64,000 bases of DNA from an uncultured Lachnospiraceae bacterium (GTDB taxonomy: Bacteria > Bacillota > Clostridia > Lachnospirales > Lachnospiraceae): positions 1-64,000 of the forward strand of contig CAJUKV010000003.1 in the NCBI GenBank assembly GCA_910587305.1, read 5' to 3'. The position numbers were made by a program, and so were the translations under genes. Positions within the stretch are counted from its first letter, which is position 1. Each line of letters opens with the position of its first letter. Shown here piece after piece: positions 41,307 to 49,195 of the stretch. The notes below the pieces were generated by a model that did no database searches, had not been told where the DNA came from, and worked only from the letters and a program-made list of their open reading frames with translations.

Positions 41307-41954
41307 ATGGAACATTTTGAAAACATGGATAACGTATTTATACTGAATCACCCCTTAATCCAGCACAAAATATCCCGTCTTCGCGACGAGAACACCGGAA
41401 CAAACGAATTCCGCAATTTGATCGAAGAAATTGCCATGCTGATGGGCTATGAGGCCCTGCGCGATCTTCCTTTGGAGGATGTGGAGGTTAAGACTCCCAT
41501 TGAGACCTGTATGACCCCCTTTATCTCCGGTAAAAAAATGGCCATTGTTCCCATTCTCCGCGCCGGTCTTGGTATGGTAAACGGTATTCTTGCCCTTGTG
41601 CCCTCCGCTAAAGTGGGACATATCGGTTTATACCGGGATCCGGAGACCCATGAGCCTCATGAGTATTACTGTAAGCTTCCTGAGCCCATTGATTTGAGAA
41701 CCATTGTCGTAGTGGATCCTATGCTGGCTACCGGCGGTTCCGGCGCCGAAGCGGTAAATTTCATTAAAAAACATGGTGGGAAACACATTAAATTTATGTG
41801 CATTATTGCCGCCCCCGAAGGGCTTAAGAGACTGCGGGAGACGCACCCTGATATTCAGATTTATGTGGGCCATCTTGACAGATGCCTGAACGAACATGCT
41901 TACATCTGCCCCGGACTTGGCGATGCCGGGGACAGGATTTTTGGGACGAAATAA
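41307..41954 (+). CDS. upp: Uracil phosphoribosyltransferase
   Basis: Converts uracil and PRPP to UMP. The 215-residue protein has the family blocks LNHPLIQHKISRLRDENTGTNEFR, ILRAGLGMVNGIL, the PRPP loop VVVDPMLATGGSG and the terminal GDAGDRIFGTK. The start at 41307 follows GGAGGATACTT. It pairs with the divergent uracil permease in pyrimidine salvage. Confidence 0.96.
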   Translation: MEHFENMDNVFILNHPLIQHKISRLRDENTGTNEFRNLIEEIAMLMGYEALRDLPLEDVEVKTPIETCMTPFISGKKMAIVPILRAGLGMVNGILALVPSAKVGHIGLYRDPETHEPHEYYCKLPEPIDLRTIVVVDPMLATGGSGAEAVNFIKKHGGKHIKFMCIIAAPEGLKRLRETHPDIQIYVGHLDRCLNEHAYICPGLGDAGDRIFGTK

Positions 41955-41959
41955 AATTT

Positions 41960-41990
41960 CAGGGACGGCGCTGCCGTCCCTGTTTCATTT
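41960..41990 (+). terminator. upp terminator
   Basis: Ten-bp stem CAGGGACGGC (41960-41969) with GCCGTCCCTG (41973-41982), three-base loop, then TTTCATTT. Confidence 0.85.
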
Positions 41991-42018
41991 CAGATAAAGC
42001 AACCATCGGCAGCTATCT

Positions 42019-42246
42019 TCATAAATATTTATTTCTTAAATAATCTGCGTGCTCCGACGTTATAATTCCATCGCTGATCGCCGCCATATTGTTGCTCCCG
42101 TACAACTCTCCCCACAGGCAATCCAAAAGATTTAACCCATGTTCTAATGCCTCCTTGTATGCGTCCGGATCGTGTTGCAAGTATTCCGGTAATCCGTATT
42201 CGCAGGATTCCTCCCGCTGTTTTTGAAGCTCCGTTTTAGTTTGCAC
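42019..42246 (-). CDS. Small hypothetical protein (75 residues)
   Basis: A short acidic-to-neutral protein with EYGLPEYLQHDPDAYKEALEHGLNLLDCLWGELYGS in the middle. The start is taken as GTG 42246, preceded by GGAGGAGGCAGGAA; there is no ATG in frame nearby. It lies downstream of two other unknown genes on the same strand (42317-43133), 70 bases after the last. No family recognised; it looks like a regulator or immunity-type small protein, which is only a guess. Confidence 0.55.
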   Translation of the reverse strand: MQTKTELQKQREESCEYGLPEYLQHDPDAYKEALEHGLNLLDCLWGELYGSNNMAAISDGIITSEHADYLRNKYL

Positions 42247-42316
42247 TTCCTGCCTCCTCCAACCGCTCTTATAGCGTCTGCAGCTCCGCCTGGCTCGCTG
42301 CCCGCGGAAACGAAAA

Positions 42317-42679
42317 TCAGCTAAGCAGACTGTCAAGAAAATCATCAGGATTGTCCAATTTGTCCTTTATAATGTCTTCCAATGTCATGAGCTTTGAAGC
42401 TCTTCCGGTAGATAAAACGGTAATGTCCGCATTTTTATTGGGTTGGATAGCGATTTCCCTATACCCGTCATCAACCTGATTCGTAAAATAAATATATCCC
42501 TCCCCGTATGGGGCTACGTAATTGTTGACTCCGTCTAATATCATGCCATTATTGGATACATACTTATGGTAAAATGCATTTCTATTGTAAAAATTAGTAT
42601 CCGTTCTTTCCCAGTTGATTTTCCCTTTTTCCGTCTTGTCTATTACCGCATCTACCGCTTTTTCCAGCTTATCATTCAT
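42317..42679 (-). CDS. Hypothetical protein (120 residues)
   Basis: A soluble protein beginning MNDKLEKAVDAVIDKTEKG with GMILDGVNNYVAPYGEGYIYFTNQ and ending LDNPDDFLDSLLS. The middle suggests a small alpha/beta domain. It overlaps the gene upstream by eight bases, so the two are coupled. AGGAG lies ten bases before ATG 42679. No family recognised. Confidence 0.6.
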   Translation of the reverse strand: MNDKLEKAVDAVIDKTEKGKINWERTDTNFYNRNAFYHKYVSNNGMILDGVNNYVAPYGEGYIYFTNQVDDGYREIAIQPNKNADITVLSTGRASKLMTLEDIIKDKLDNPDDFLDSLLS

Positions 42680-43133
42680 GGCTTCCCCGCTCCTTTTCTA
42701 AAAATATTATGAATTCATTTAAAAATGCTATGACCTCATTGGTTTTACGAGGCGACTGCTCTGCAAATATAATACTGATTCTTTTAAATTTTCTTTTCCA
42801 TGAATTTATTTTCATCCTTCTGGAAATTTTGTTTTCGTATTGCAGCAGTACATCCCAGGACGAATTTACTACTTCAACCGCGCTATTTATTTGGGAGAAT
42901 TGCTTTGTTCCATATAAAATATCATATTTCCCAGCTTCGGCTGTCTTTTGCAGCCTCTTCAGGTTATCGATAACGCCGCCCACCTTTTTGTTGAAAAAGG
43001 AATTGTCACTTTTGGTTTTCAATATTCCGTTAACTTTTCTATTTACATTAGCGGCAAGGAAGAATGTAACAATTGTAATGGCAAGCCCAATAATGCTGGC
43101 CCAGCTTCCCAGCTCATTTATATCTGCAAGCAT
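42672..43133 (-). CDS. Membrane-anchored hypothetical protein (153 residues)
   Basis: One N-terminal membrane segment (SWASIIGLAITIVTFFLA) precedes a basic helical cytoplasmic part (NKKVGGVIDNLKRLQKTAE, RRMKINSWKRKFKRI) and an acidic end. The start at 43133 follows GGAGAAGAAA; TTG 43145 overlaps that site. First gene of a three-gene unit of unknown role. No toxin or nuclease motif is visible. Confidence 0.6.
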   Translation of the reverse strand: MLADINELGSWASIIGLAITIVTFFLAANVNRKVNGILKTKSDNSFFNKKVGGVIDNLKRLQKTAEAGKYDILYGTKQFSQINSAVEVVNSSWDVLLQYENKISRRMKINSWKRKFKRISIIFAEQSPRKTNEVIAFLNEFIIFLEKERGSHE

Positions 43134-43260
43134 TTTCTTCTCCAATCTTTTATGCCTATATTATCAGATATTATCCTCTCATTGTCAACATCCGGAAAGT
43201 CTCTGCTTATCCGCTTTTATCACATGGATTTGACTTTCCTTATAAGAAAATCCGGTTTAT

Positions 43261-44094
43261 TCAGATTCCCACATTCCCACTGTTGATCCCCGCCGCATTA
43301 TCCTCCAAGGGCAGCCAGTCCACAGCCTTCTTAATATACCGGTTCCAAAAATCCCACTCGTGGGCTCCCGGGCCTTCCTCATAATCCACCTTTACACCCA
43401 GGCCCTCAAGATATTCCTTAAAATCCCTGTTTGCGAAAAGAAGGGAATCGTCCAATCCGCAAGCCATAAAAATACGCGGAAATTTGACCTTCTTTTCCGC
43501 CAGCGCGGCCGCCAGATACTTGGGATTTTTATCGCTGTCTTTCAACTTTTCCAAGTCTCCGAAAACTCCTTCCGCGTAAGCTCTGCTTTCTATAAAAAGA
43601 GGGGTATCGTTGGTCCTTTTTTCAATTCCGTCAAGAACCAGCGCAGACGACAGGGCCGCGATGTGTCCAAATGTTTCGTGGTATTTTAAGCCATTGCGGA
43701 TTGCGCCAAAGCCACCCATGGACAGCCCTGCAATACAGGTGTCCTCTCTTTTGTCCGAAAGGGGAAACATTTTTCTGGTTATCTCCACCAGCTCTTTTCC
43801 CACAAATTCCCCGTAAAAATTGTTTACTCCCGGCTGGTCTACATAAAACATGTTGTCGCCGGAAGGCATCACTACCGCCAAATCCTTCTCCTCCGCCCAG
43901 CGTTGGATACTGGTGCCGGAAAGCCAGTCCGTATAATTTCCAAATACCCCGTGGAGCAGATACATGGTCTTAAACTTCTCTGCTTTTCTCTCCGGCATTC
44001 CCGGAAAAGTCAGCTTATCCACCGGCAGAATTACATTCATTGGTACCATTCTCATCAAAGCTTTTGACATAAAATTAACTTGTATCAGCGCCAT
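43261..44094 (-). CDS. Esterase, tributyrin/acetyl esterase family
   Basis: A 277-residue alpha/beta hydrolase of the esterase D/EstA group. Motifs: TMYLLHGVFGNYTDWL (oxyanion region), the nucleophile Ser125 in AGLSMGGFGA, the acid in CGLDDSLL and the histidine in GPGAHEWDFW. Likely cytoplasmic since no signal peptide is seen; it may remove acetyl or short acyl groups from sugars. The start at 44094 follows GGAGGATAAA; an earlier in-frame ATG has no site. Confidence 0.88.
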   Translation of the reverse strand: MALIQVNFMSKALMRMVPMNVILPVDKLTFPGMPERKAEKFKTMYLLHGVFGNYTDWLSGTSIQRWAEEKDLAVVMPSGDNMFYVDQPGVNNFYGEFVGKELVEITRKMFPLSDKREDTCIAGLSMGGFGAIRNGLKYHETFGHIAALSSALVLDGIEKRTNDTPLFIESRAYAEGVFGDLEKLKDSDKNPKYLAAALAEKKVKFPRIFMACGLDDSLLFANRDFKEYLEGLGVKVDYEEGPGAHEWDFWNRYIKKAVDWLPLEDNAAGINSGNVGI

Positions 44095-44135
44095 TTTATC
44101 CTCCGTTCCTACTTTTTCCATGCTCTACAGTTTAA

Positions 44136-44190
44136 TTTTCTTTCAACCTTATACCCGCATACCGCAGGCTTTGCTTACGATACTGCTTCA
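44136..44190 (-). repeat. Fused element D and half of element A before the esterase gene
   Basis: On the minus strand: GCAGTATCGTAAGC, CTGCGGTATGCGGG, TATAAGGTTGAAAGAAAATTAA. The same D-then-A junction occurs upstream of the cytidylyltransferase gene. The 3' arm of the A hairpin (CTTTCAACC) is missing. The rest of the interval up to 44452 holds only the toxin promoter, with TATAGT at 44307 behind TGT. Confidence 0.5.
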
Positions 44191-44452
44191 AAATTTTTGT
44201 TATGTTTATCGTACCATAAAAAAGTGTTCGGTACAATATGGCGCGAATGCCGAGTTTACAGGAAAAGTTATTCATTTTGATTCTGTTCAGAAAAAGGAAG
44301 ATGTGTTATAGTCACTTTGAGGTAATAAAATGCGCAATGGCAAATGAAGTTCTAAGGATGCCACGCACATAGAAAATATAATATATTTGCCAAGGGAACC
44401 GAAGGGGCGATTCTGTCAGCTGCCGGACGTTGAAGGAAGGGAGCTGGTGCCA

Positions 44453-44539
44453 ATGGTTACATATTCGGACTTAATCCAGTTTGTAATTATGCTTTGTGCT
44501 GTTATAACTCTTGTTATTTATATACAACGCAAAAAATAG
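44453..44539 (+). CDS. Holin-like small membrane toxin (type I)
   Basis: A 28-residue peptide, MVTYSDLIQFVIMLCAVITL then VIYIQRKK: one hydrophobic helix with a basic tail. It resembles the putative holin-like toxins and the TxpA/BsrG group of Gram-positive type I toxins. GGAAGGGAG lies before ATG 44453, a little far. An extended -10 promoter (TATAGT, 44307) lies 140 bases upstream, giving a long leader. A strong bidirectional terminator overlaps the stop codon, and a convergent promoter could make an antisense RNA. Confidence 0.72.
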   Translation: MVTYSDLIQFVIMLCAVITLVIYIQRKK

Positions 44540-44626
44540 CGCCCTCGGTCTGGTAAACTAAGGCGCTATCTTTTTAGCAATTTTTTGCCGGCGGCTAGGC
44601 TTCATCTAGCTTTCGGTGCTCTTGTC
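44530..44626 (-). ncRNA. Candidate antisense antitoxin RNA
   Basis: A convergent promoter at 44661-44633 would start a transcript near 44626 that ends at the shared terminator (T-run on the minus strand near 44530). The RNA, about 95 bases, is complementary to the 3' end of the toxin mRNA. This is the arrangement of txpA-ratA-like type I modules. Confidence 0.55.
44533..44576. terminator. Bidirectional terminator of toxin and antisense RNA
   Basis: ATAGCGCC (44536-44543) with GGCGCTAT (44562-44569), T-run on the plus strand and A-run at the other edge. It includes the toxin stop codon. Confidence 0.85.
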
Positions 44627-44632
44627 AAGTAT

Positions 44633-44661
44633 ATTATATGCAATTTATTTCACAAAATCAA
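44633..44661 (-). promoter_or_regulatory. Promoter of the antisense RNA
   Basis: TTGATT (44661-44656), 17 bases, TATAAT (44638-44633) on the minus strand. The stretch 44662-44930 upstream has no other feature that I can support besides small AT-rich hairpins. Confidence 0.62.
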
Positions 44662-44980
44662 TGGTAATTTATTACCGGCCTATTACCATTTCCGACAGCT
44701 CTATCTATTCTTTCTTGTAAAGAATTTCTTTATTTCTCAAATAATTTTACAATCTTCTTTCATTTATCCACCGACATGAGATAATAGAATTCTTGTATCC
44801 TGCTTCATCTTTTGATGTATGAATACGTAAAACTACTTGAATATTAGCTTCTGTCATAAACTCTATTGTCAAGGCTAATATTGCCTTAAAACAAGTCAAT
44901 TATCTCACTGGTTTTGTCTCTCCTGCTTCTGTATAATGTCATTGTAAGCTAAAATATTGATCAGAAAGGAGATCCGAATT

Positions 44981-45154
44981 ATGTCAACAATTGCATTGCG
45001 TAAAAGCACTTATCCTACCACGGGCAGGAAAGAATCATTCATAAATAAATTCCTGGAAACATACAGGGAAAATCAGGTAAACATTATCTGCGGATTACTC
45101 TTACTGAATGGTTCAACCGACGCTTATTCCCTTTTCAAACTTTTCAGCGAATAA
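44981..45154 (+). CDS. Small hypothetical protein (57 residues)
   Basis: Starts MSTIALRKSTYPTTGRKESF after AGGAGATCCGAATT. A TATAAT at 44932 gives a likely promoter, though no good -35 is seen. The C-terminal half (NQVNIICGLLLLNGSTDAYSLFKLFSE) is hydrophobic and may contact the membrane. The frame is followed by hairpin-rich sequence. Conservation cannot be judged here. No family recognised. Confidence 0.55.
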   Translation: MSTIALRKSTYPTTGRKESFINKFLETYRENQVNIICGLLLLNGSTDAYSLFKLFSE

Positions 45155-45211
45155 TTTATTGGATAGTGCAGGCAAAAACAGCAGCAAACTGCCTTATGCG
45201 GGTCCGTGCAA

Positions 45212-45289
45212 TCGAGTAGGGAAGATTTTCTCCCTACTCGCCGCGCGGCCCGTGCGCCGCTCCAGCGGCATACTTCCCCTGCACGGGCC
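45212..45289. other. Hairpin-rich noncoding segment
   Basis: CGAGTAGGGA (45213-45222) pairs with TCCCTACTCG (45231-45240). Then GCCCGTGC (45248-45255) pairs with GCACGGGC (45281-45288), enclosing GCCGC/GCGGC. Two strong stems in a row with no coding frame suggest a structured RNA or a dispersed repeat. GC content is above the surroundings. Confidence 0.5.
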
Positions 45290-45296
45290 TGTGCAT

Positions 45297-45340
45297 AAAA
45301 AACCGGCCATGCTTCATAACGGATGCATGGCCGGTTTTCC
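45297..45340. terminator. Bidirectional terminator
   Basis: AAAACCGGCCATGC (45299-45312) with GCATGGCCGGTTTT (45325-45338), A/T flanks on both sides. It serves the small gene on one side and the radical SAM gene on the other. Confidence 0.87.
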
Positions 45341-45355
45341 GTATTTAAAATAAGC

Positions 45356-46312
45356 TTAAAACAGACTCATCTGCTCATAAGCCCCATCCTCAGGAAACTG
45401 CTTAAAATACGCGAACAGTTCTTCCACATTGCATACGATATTATGCCGTCCGCACACATCATAAAACAGTTTCATAAGTTCCCTGTTATGGTCGCTCACA
45501 ATCTCATAGGAATAGCCGTATTTTTGATGGTATTTCTCCCTTAATCCCGGGAAATTTTTGCACAGGGCCTCATAATAATACTCCCTGTCCCCTTCCCGCA
45601 GGGTCATTCCGATGCCAAAGCAGACGATGCCGTAAACCTCCGCCTTTACGCAGTAATCCAAAATCCCCTCCACATTTTCCCTTGTATCGTTGATAAATGG
45701 CAGCAGGGGGCTCATCCACACAACGGTGGGTATCCCGTTCTCCCGCATAATCCGGAGCACCTCAAACCGTCTTTTGGTGGTACAGACATTAGGCTCCAAT
45801 ATCCGGCACAGTTCCTCATCATAAGTGGTGAGAGTCATCTGTACCACGCATTTGGCCTTTTGGTTGATGCTTTTTAAAAGATCCAAATCCCGCAGAATCC
45901 TGTCGGATTTGGTCTGTATGGCAAGGCCGAATCCGTATCTGTCTATGATTTCCAGACATTTTCTCGTAAGCCCAAGCTGTTCTTCGCAGTGCATATAAGG
46001 GTCGCACATGGCTCCCGTACCAATCATAGCGCCTTTGGCAGATCGTTTCTGCTTTGCGCGCAGCGCTTTTTCCAACAGCTCCGGTGCATTTCGCTTTACC
46101 TCTATATCCTCGAAATCATGCTTCATCTGGTAACACTTGCTGCGGCTGTCGCAATAGATGCAGCCGTGGGTACAGCCCCGGTACAGATTCATGCCGTTTT
46201 GAGGTGACAAGATTCCTTTTGCGTCTACAAAATGCACCGTGTATTCCTCCTCTTTTTCCATCCCGGCAGCTATTCGGAATCCCTTTTTTCGGTATCCGGA
46301 ATGTCCTTCCAT
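45356..46312 (-). CDS. SplB-like radical SAM protein
   Basis: Radical SAM protein of the spore photoproduct lyase-like family (about 318 residues). The cluster motif is YRGCTHGCIYCDSR (CX3CX2C). Further blocks are GTGAMCDPYMHCEE, IQTKSDRILRD and the long TIM-barrel tail. It lacks the usual length and cysteine pattern of true SplB, and such relatives have unknown substrates. The start is uncertain: ATG 46312 directly follows the upstream permease stop, without a clear site; ATG 46261 is the alternative (302 residues). Likely co-transcribed with the ABC transporter. Confidence 0.8.
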   Translation of the reverse strand: MEGHSGYRKKGFRIAAGMEKEEEYTVHFVDAKGILSPQNGMNLYRGCTHGCIYCDSRSKCYQMKHDFEDIEVKRNAPELLEKALRAKQKRSAKGAMIGTGAMCDPYMHCEEQLGLTRKCLEIIDRYGFGLAIQTKSDRILRDLDLLKSINQKAKCVVQMTLTTYDEELCRILEPNVCTTKRRFEVLRIMRENGIPTVVWMSPLLPFINDTRENVEGILDYCVKAEVYGIVCFGIGMTLREGDREYYYEALCKNFPGLREKYHQKYGYSYEIVSDHNRELMKLFYDVCGRHNIVCNVEELFAYFKQFPEDGAYEQMSLF

Positions 46313-46314
46313 AT

Positions 46315-48240
46315 TTACAGGAAACCGTTCTCCGAAACTCCCACATTTCTCCGATAGGCCAAAACAGACAATATATAACATAATAAAAATATCCCAAACA
46401 CTGCCGCCACGCTCACCACATTAATCATGCGCAGATCCGCCTTCATCATAAGTTCAAGCGCGCGGACGGAAAAATAAGAAGAAATCCCCATAACCACAAA
46501 AGGCAGGCCATAGGCCGCCCCCAGCTCGGCCGCAATGGATTTTCGCAGTACGTTATGGTTCATCCCCATTTTTTTAAGGACCAGATAGCGCTCCTTTTCC
46601 TCAAAAGAATCGTTATACAGTTTCATAAACATAATGCTCCCACTTGCCAGGATAAAAACCATAAACATAAAAACGCAAAGCGAGTAGGCAATTTTAATCC
46701 ATTCCATGGTATTTTTAGAAGGGTCCATGGAAACGGTTCCAATATATTCGTCGCCTGTGCCTGCCATAAACTCTCTCAGATCTTCCCGTACCGATCCAAA
46801 AGCGTTCAAATCCCCAATCCTGTAATTATAAGTATACACCTTTTGTCCAAGGGGCGCCAGTTTCTCAAATTCTTCATCGTTTACAATATAAAAGCTGACC
46901 TTATCCTGCAAATAGCCAAGGTAGGGAATATTGGTTTCTTCCGTCTGCTGATAAACTTTTCCGCCGATTGTCACACTGATGTTGGAACGCTCCGTAATCA
47001 TGGACAGGAGAACCAGATTAGAAGCCCTGATCACCTGACCGTCCTTTGGCTCTTCCAGTTCAAATAAAAGCCCTGCCTCCTCAGCCAGCTTTTTCAAATC
47101 CGAATAAGCGGCCAGCGCATAAGTTCCAAAATTTTCATTTGCACAAACCACATCCCCGGCAAGCTCGATAACGGGAATTTCCGTATGGCAGGCAATCCCC
47201 GTACTTTCTTCCATAATCCCTTTTATCTCTTCTCCCAGGCCCGGCCGGCCGCTCAGCACCTGAAAGGTATATACGCTCTCAAAAACCCTGATGTTTTCGT
47301 ATCTGTTTCTCATGGCAAATCCTGTGGCCAGCGCGGTCACGGAGCACAAAATCAAGATACATACCATAGCGTAGGTGCGGTAGTTCTTTTTCATCCGAAA
47401 TACCACACTGTTTACCCAAAGGCACCGCCCTTTCCCATAAAGAAAAAGCTTATTCCCTGCAAGCCCCTGAAAAATAAGGGGGAGAAGACCGCCAAAAAGC
47501 AGATAAACGCCTGCCACTACGAAAACCACGGCCAGAAAAAGATTGCCAAACATATTATAGCCATCGCCGCTTTCCCTGACCGCCATATAAAATCCCGTTC
47601 CAAGTATGCCTGTTCCTGCAACCGCTTTTAAAAAAAGAAGCGCCGTTTTTTGTCTCACGTATTCGTTTTGTTTTGTACCGGAAAGCATGCTGATTACGCT
47701 GCTCCTTAAAATATTTACATACCCTTTTAACACAAAAACCAGATACACCGCCAGATAAACGCCCGCTGTGATGAAAACCGGCCGCAGGCGAAACTGAAAA
47801 CTAATCTCCACCGCAATGTCCGAAAGAGCCAGCAGAATCATCTGGAACAGGCCTGTGGTAAGTACTCCGAAAACGATTCCAAACAGCAGTGCGCACGAGC
47901 CTATAAGCGCCGTCTCAATGGCATACAGGCTCCCTATTTTCTGGTTGGACAATCCCATGAACACATAGATTCCGATTTCTTTTTTCCTCTTTGTCAAAAA
48001 AACGTTTGTAGCGTACCAGATAAAGAAAAACATAAAGCACACAAGCACAAAGGAAATGACCTGCACCACCATTTCCGTGTATTCTTTGTTTTTGGCCCCT
48101 AAAACCGCCAGACTGTCAGAATAGATAATATTCTGAAAATTATAGAAAATCAGGATGGTAAAGGCCAGAGAGACCACCAGGGACAGATAATTCCTAAAGC
48201 TGCTTTTAAAGTTTAAGAAGACCAATTTCATCATTCGCAT
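46315..48240 (-). CDS. BceB-type ABC transporter permease
   Basis: A 641-residue permease of the FtsX/BceB group. There are ten predicted membrane segments and a large extracytoplasmic domain of about 200 residues between segments 7 and 8 (roughly residues 310-520). It begins MMKLVFLNFKSSFRNYLSLVV. Such proteins detect and remove peptide antibiotics such as bacitracin from their lipid targets and signal to a partner kinase. The gene overlaps the ATPase gene by ten bases and is preceded by GGGAGGTGATT. Confidence 0.9.
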   Translation of the reverse strand: MRMMKLVFLNFKSSFRNYLSLVVSLAFTILIFYNFQNIIYSDSLAVLGAKNKEYTEMVVQVISFVLVCFMFFFIWYATNVFLTKRKKEIGIYVFMGLSNQKIGSLYAIETALIGSCALLFGIVFGVLTTGLFQMILLALSDIAVEISFQFRLRPVFITAGVYLAVYLVFVLKGYVNILRSSVISMLSGTKQNEYVRQKTALLFLKAVAGTGILGTGFYMAVRESGDGYNMFGNLFLAVVFVVAGVYLLFGGLLPLIFQGLAGNKLFLYGKGRCLWVNSVVFRMKKNYRTYAMVCILILCSVTALATGFAMRNRYENIRVFESVYTFQVLSGRPGLGEEIKGIMEESTGIACHTEIPVIELAGDVVCANENFGTYALAAYSDLKKLAEEAGLLFELEEPKDGQVIRASNLVLLSMITERSNISVTIGGKVYQQTEETNIPYLGYLQDKVSFYIVNDEEFEKLAPLGQKVYTYNYRIGDLNAFGSVREDLREFMAGTGDEYIGTVSMDPSKNTMEWIKIAYSLCVFMFMVFILASGSIMFMKLYNDSFEEKERYLVLKKMGMNHNVLRKSIAAELGAAYGLPFVVMGISSYFSVRALELMMKADLRMINVVSVAAVFGIFLLCYILSVLAYRRNVGVSENGFL

Positions 48241-48995
48241 AAGAAATCACCTCCCATGGAAGTCTGCACGTCTATAATTCTGTCATAAAATTCTTTCCTC
48301 TCTCCTCCTTTACTTACCCTGCATTTGATCAGACCGTCGCTTAATATATAAACGTCCTTTGCATAGGAGGCGCTGAAAGGGTCGTGGGTTACCATGAGAA
48401 TGGTAGAGCGCCCTTCATCGTTTATCTTTTTCAGGCATTCTAAAAGCTCCCGGCCGGACTTGGAATCAAGCGCTCCTGTGGGTTCGTCCGCAAATATGAT
48501 TTCCGGATTGGTGATAAGAGCCCGGCAGGCCGCCCCTCTTTGCTTCTGTCCTCCGGAGAGCTGATAAGGATACTTTTTCAAATGCTCCCTGAGCCCAAAC
48601 AGGCCGCTAAGCTCCTGCGTCCTTTTCACGCATTCTCTCGCGGGAACCCCTCCAAGAGACAGGGGCAGCGCAATATTGTCCTCAAGCGTCATGGTGTCAA
48701 GGAGATTGTAATCCTGAAAAATAAAGCCTATTTTGTCCCGCCGCAGTTTTGACAATTCCTTGTTGGATATCCTGGTGATATCCCTGTTATCCAAAATAAC
48801 AGCCCCCAAAGAAGGCTTGTCGATGGTGGAAAGGATATTTAACAGGGTGGTCTTCCCTGAACCCGACGGCCCCATGATTGCAAGGAAATCATTTTCATAA
48901 ATGGTCAAATCAATTCCTTTTAACGCTTTCGTCTGAACATCCTTTGCACCGTAATTCTTTACCAGATTTTTCACTTCCACTACTTTGTTGTTCAT
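48231..48995 (-). CDS. BceA-type ABC transporter ATPase
   Basis: A 254-residue ATPase. Walker A is GPSGSGKTTLL, the Q-loop sits in FIFQDYNLLDTMT, the signature is LSGGQKQRGAA and Walker B is PEIIFADEPTGALDSKSG. The MacB/BceA subtype is clear from the GALDS extension. The start at 48995 follows GGAGGACTAAT. A probable response-regulator box lies 155 bases upstream, so this operon is likely induced by the BceR-type regulator encoded next to it. Confidence 0.94.
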   Translation of the reverse strand: MNNKVVEVKNLVKNYGAKDVQTKALKGIDLTIYENDFLAIMGPSGSGKTTLLNILSTIDKPSLGAVILDNRDITRISNKELSKLRRDKIGFIFQDYNLLDTMTLEDNIALPLSLGGVPARECVKRTQELSGLFGLREHLKKYPYQLSGGQKQRGAACRALITNPEIIFADEPTGALDSKSGRELLECLKKINDEGRSTILMVTHDPFSASYAKDVYILSDGLIKCRVSKGGERKEFYDRIIDVQTSMGGDFLCE

Positions 48996-49150
48996 ATTAG
49001 TCCTCCATGTTTTCAACAGCCCACATTTTTTCAGGCGTTAGGCTAAAAACAGGTATCATGACTTTGGCCTTCCTGCTTTTGCCGATATACATATTATAAA
49101 ATGACCAATATAAAAAATCCTTACGGATACATTACAAAGCGGTTCCGAAG

Positions 49151-49167
49151 CTTACATTTTTTGTAAG
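49151..49167 (-). promoter_or_regulatory. Candidate response-regulator box before the ABC operon
   Basis: CTTACA, five T, TGTAAG, a perfect inverted repeat (49151-49156 and 49162-49167). BceR-type regulators recognise TTACA-N4/5-TGTAA-like sites. A partial second copy (TTACAAAG) sits at 49132. The -10-like TATAAT lies near 49096 on the minus strand. Confidence 0.5.
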
Positions 49168-49195
49168 GAAGTATACTGGCAATTACGAGCAGGCT

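Noticed and set aside
42709..43233. 174-codon plus-strand frame
   Set aside because: Hydrophobic low-complexity shadow of the membrane-anchored gene on the minus strand.
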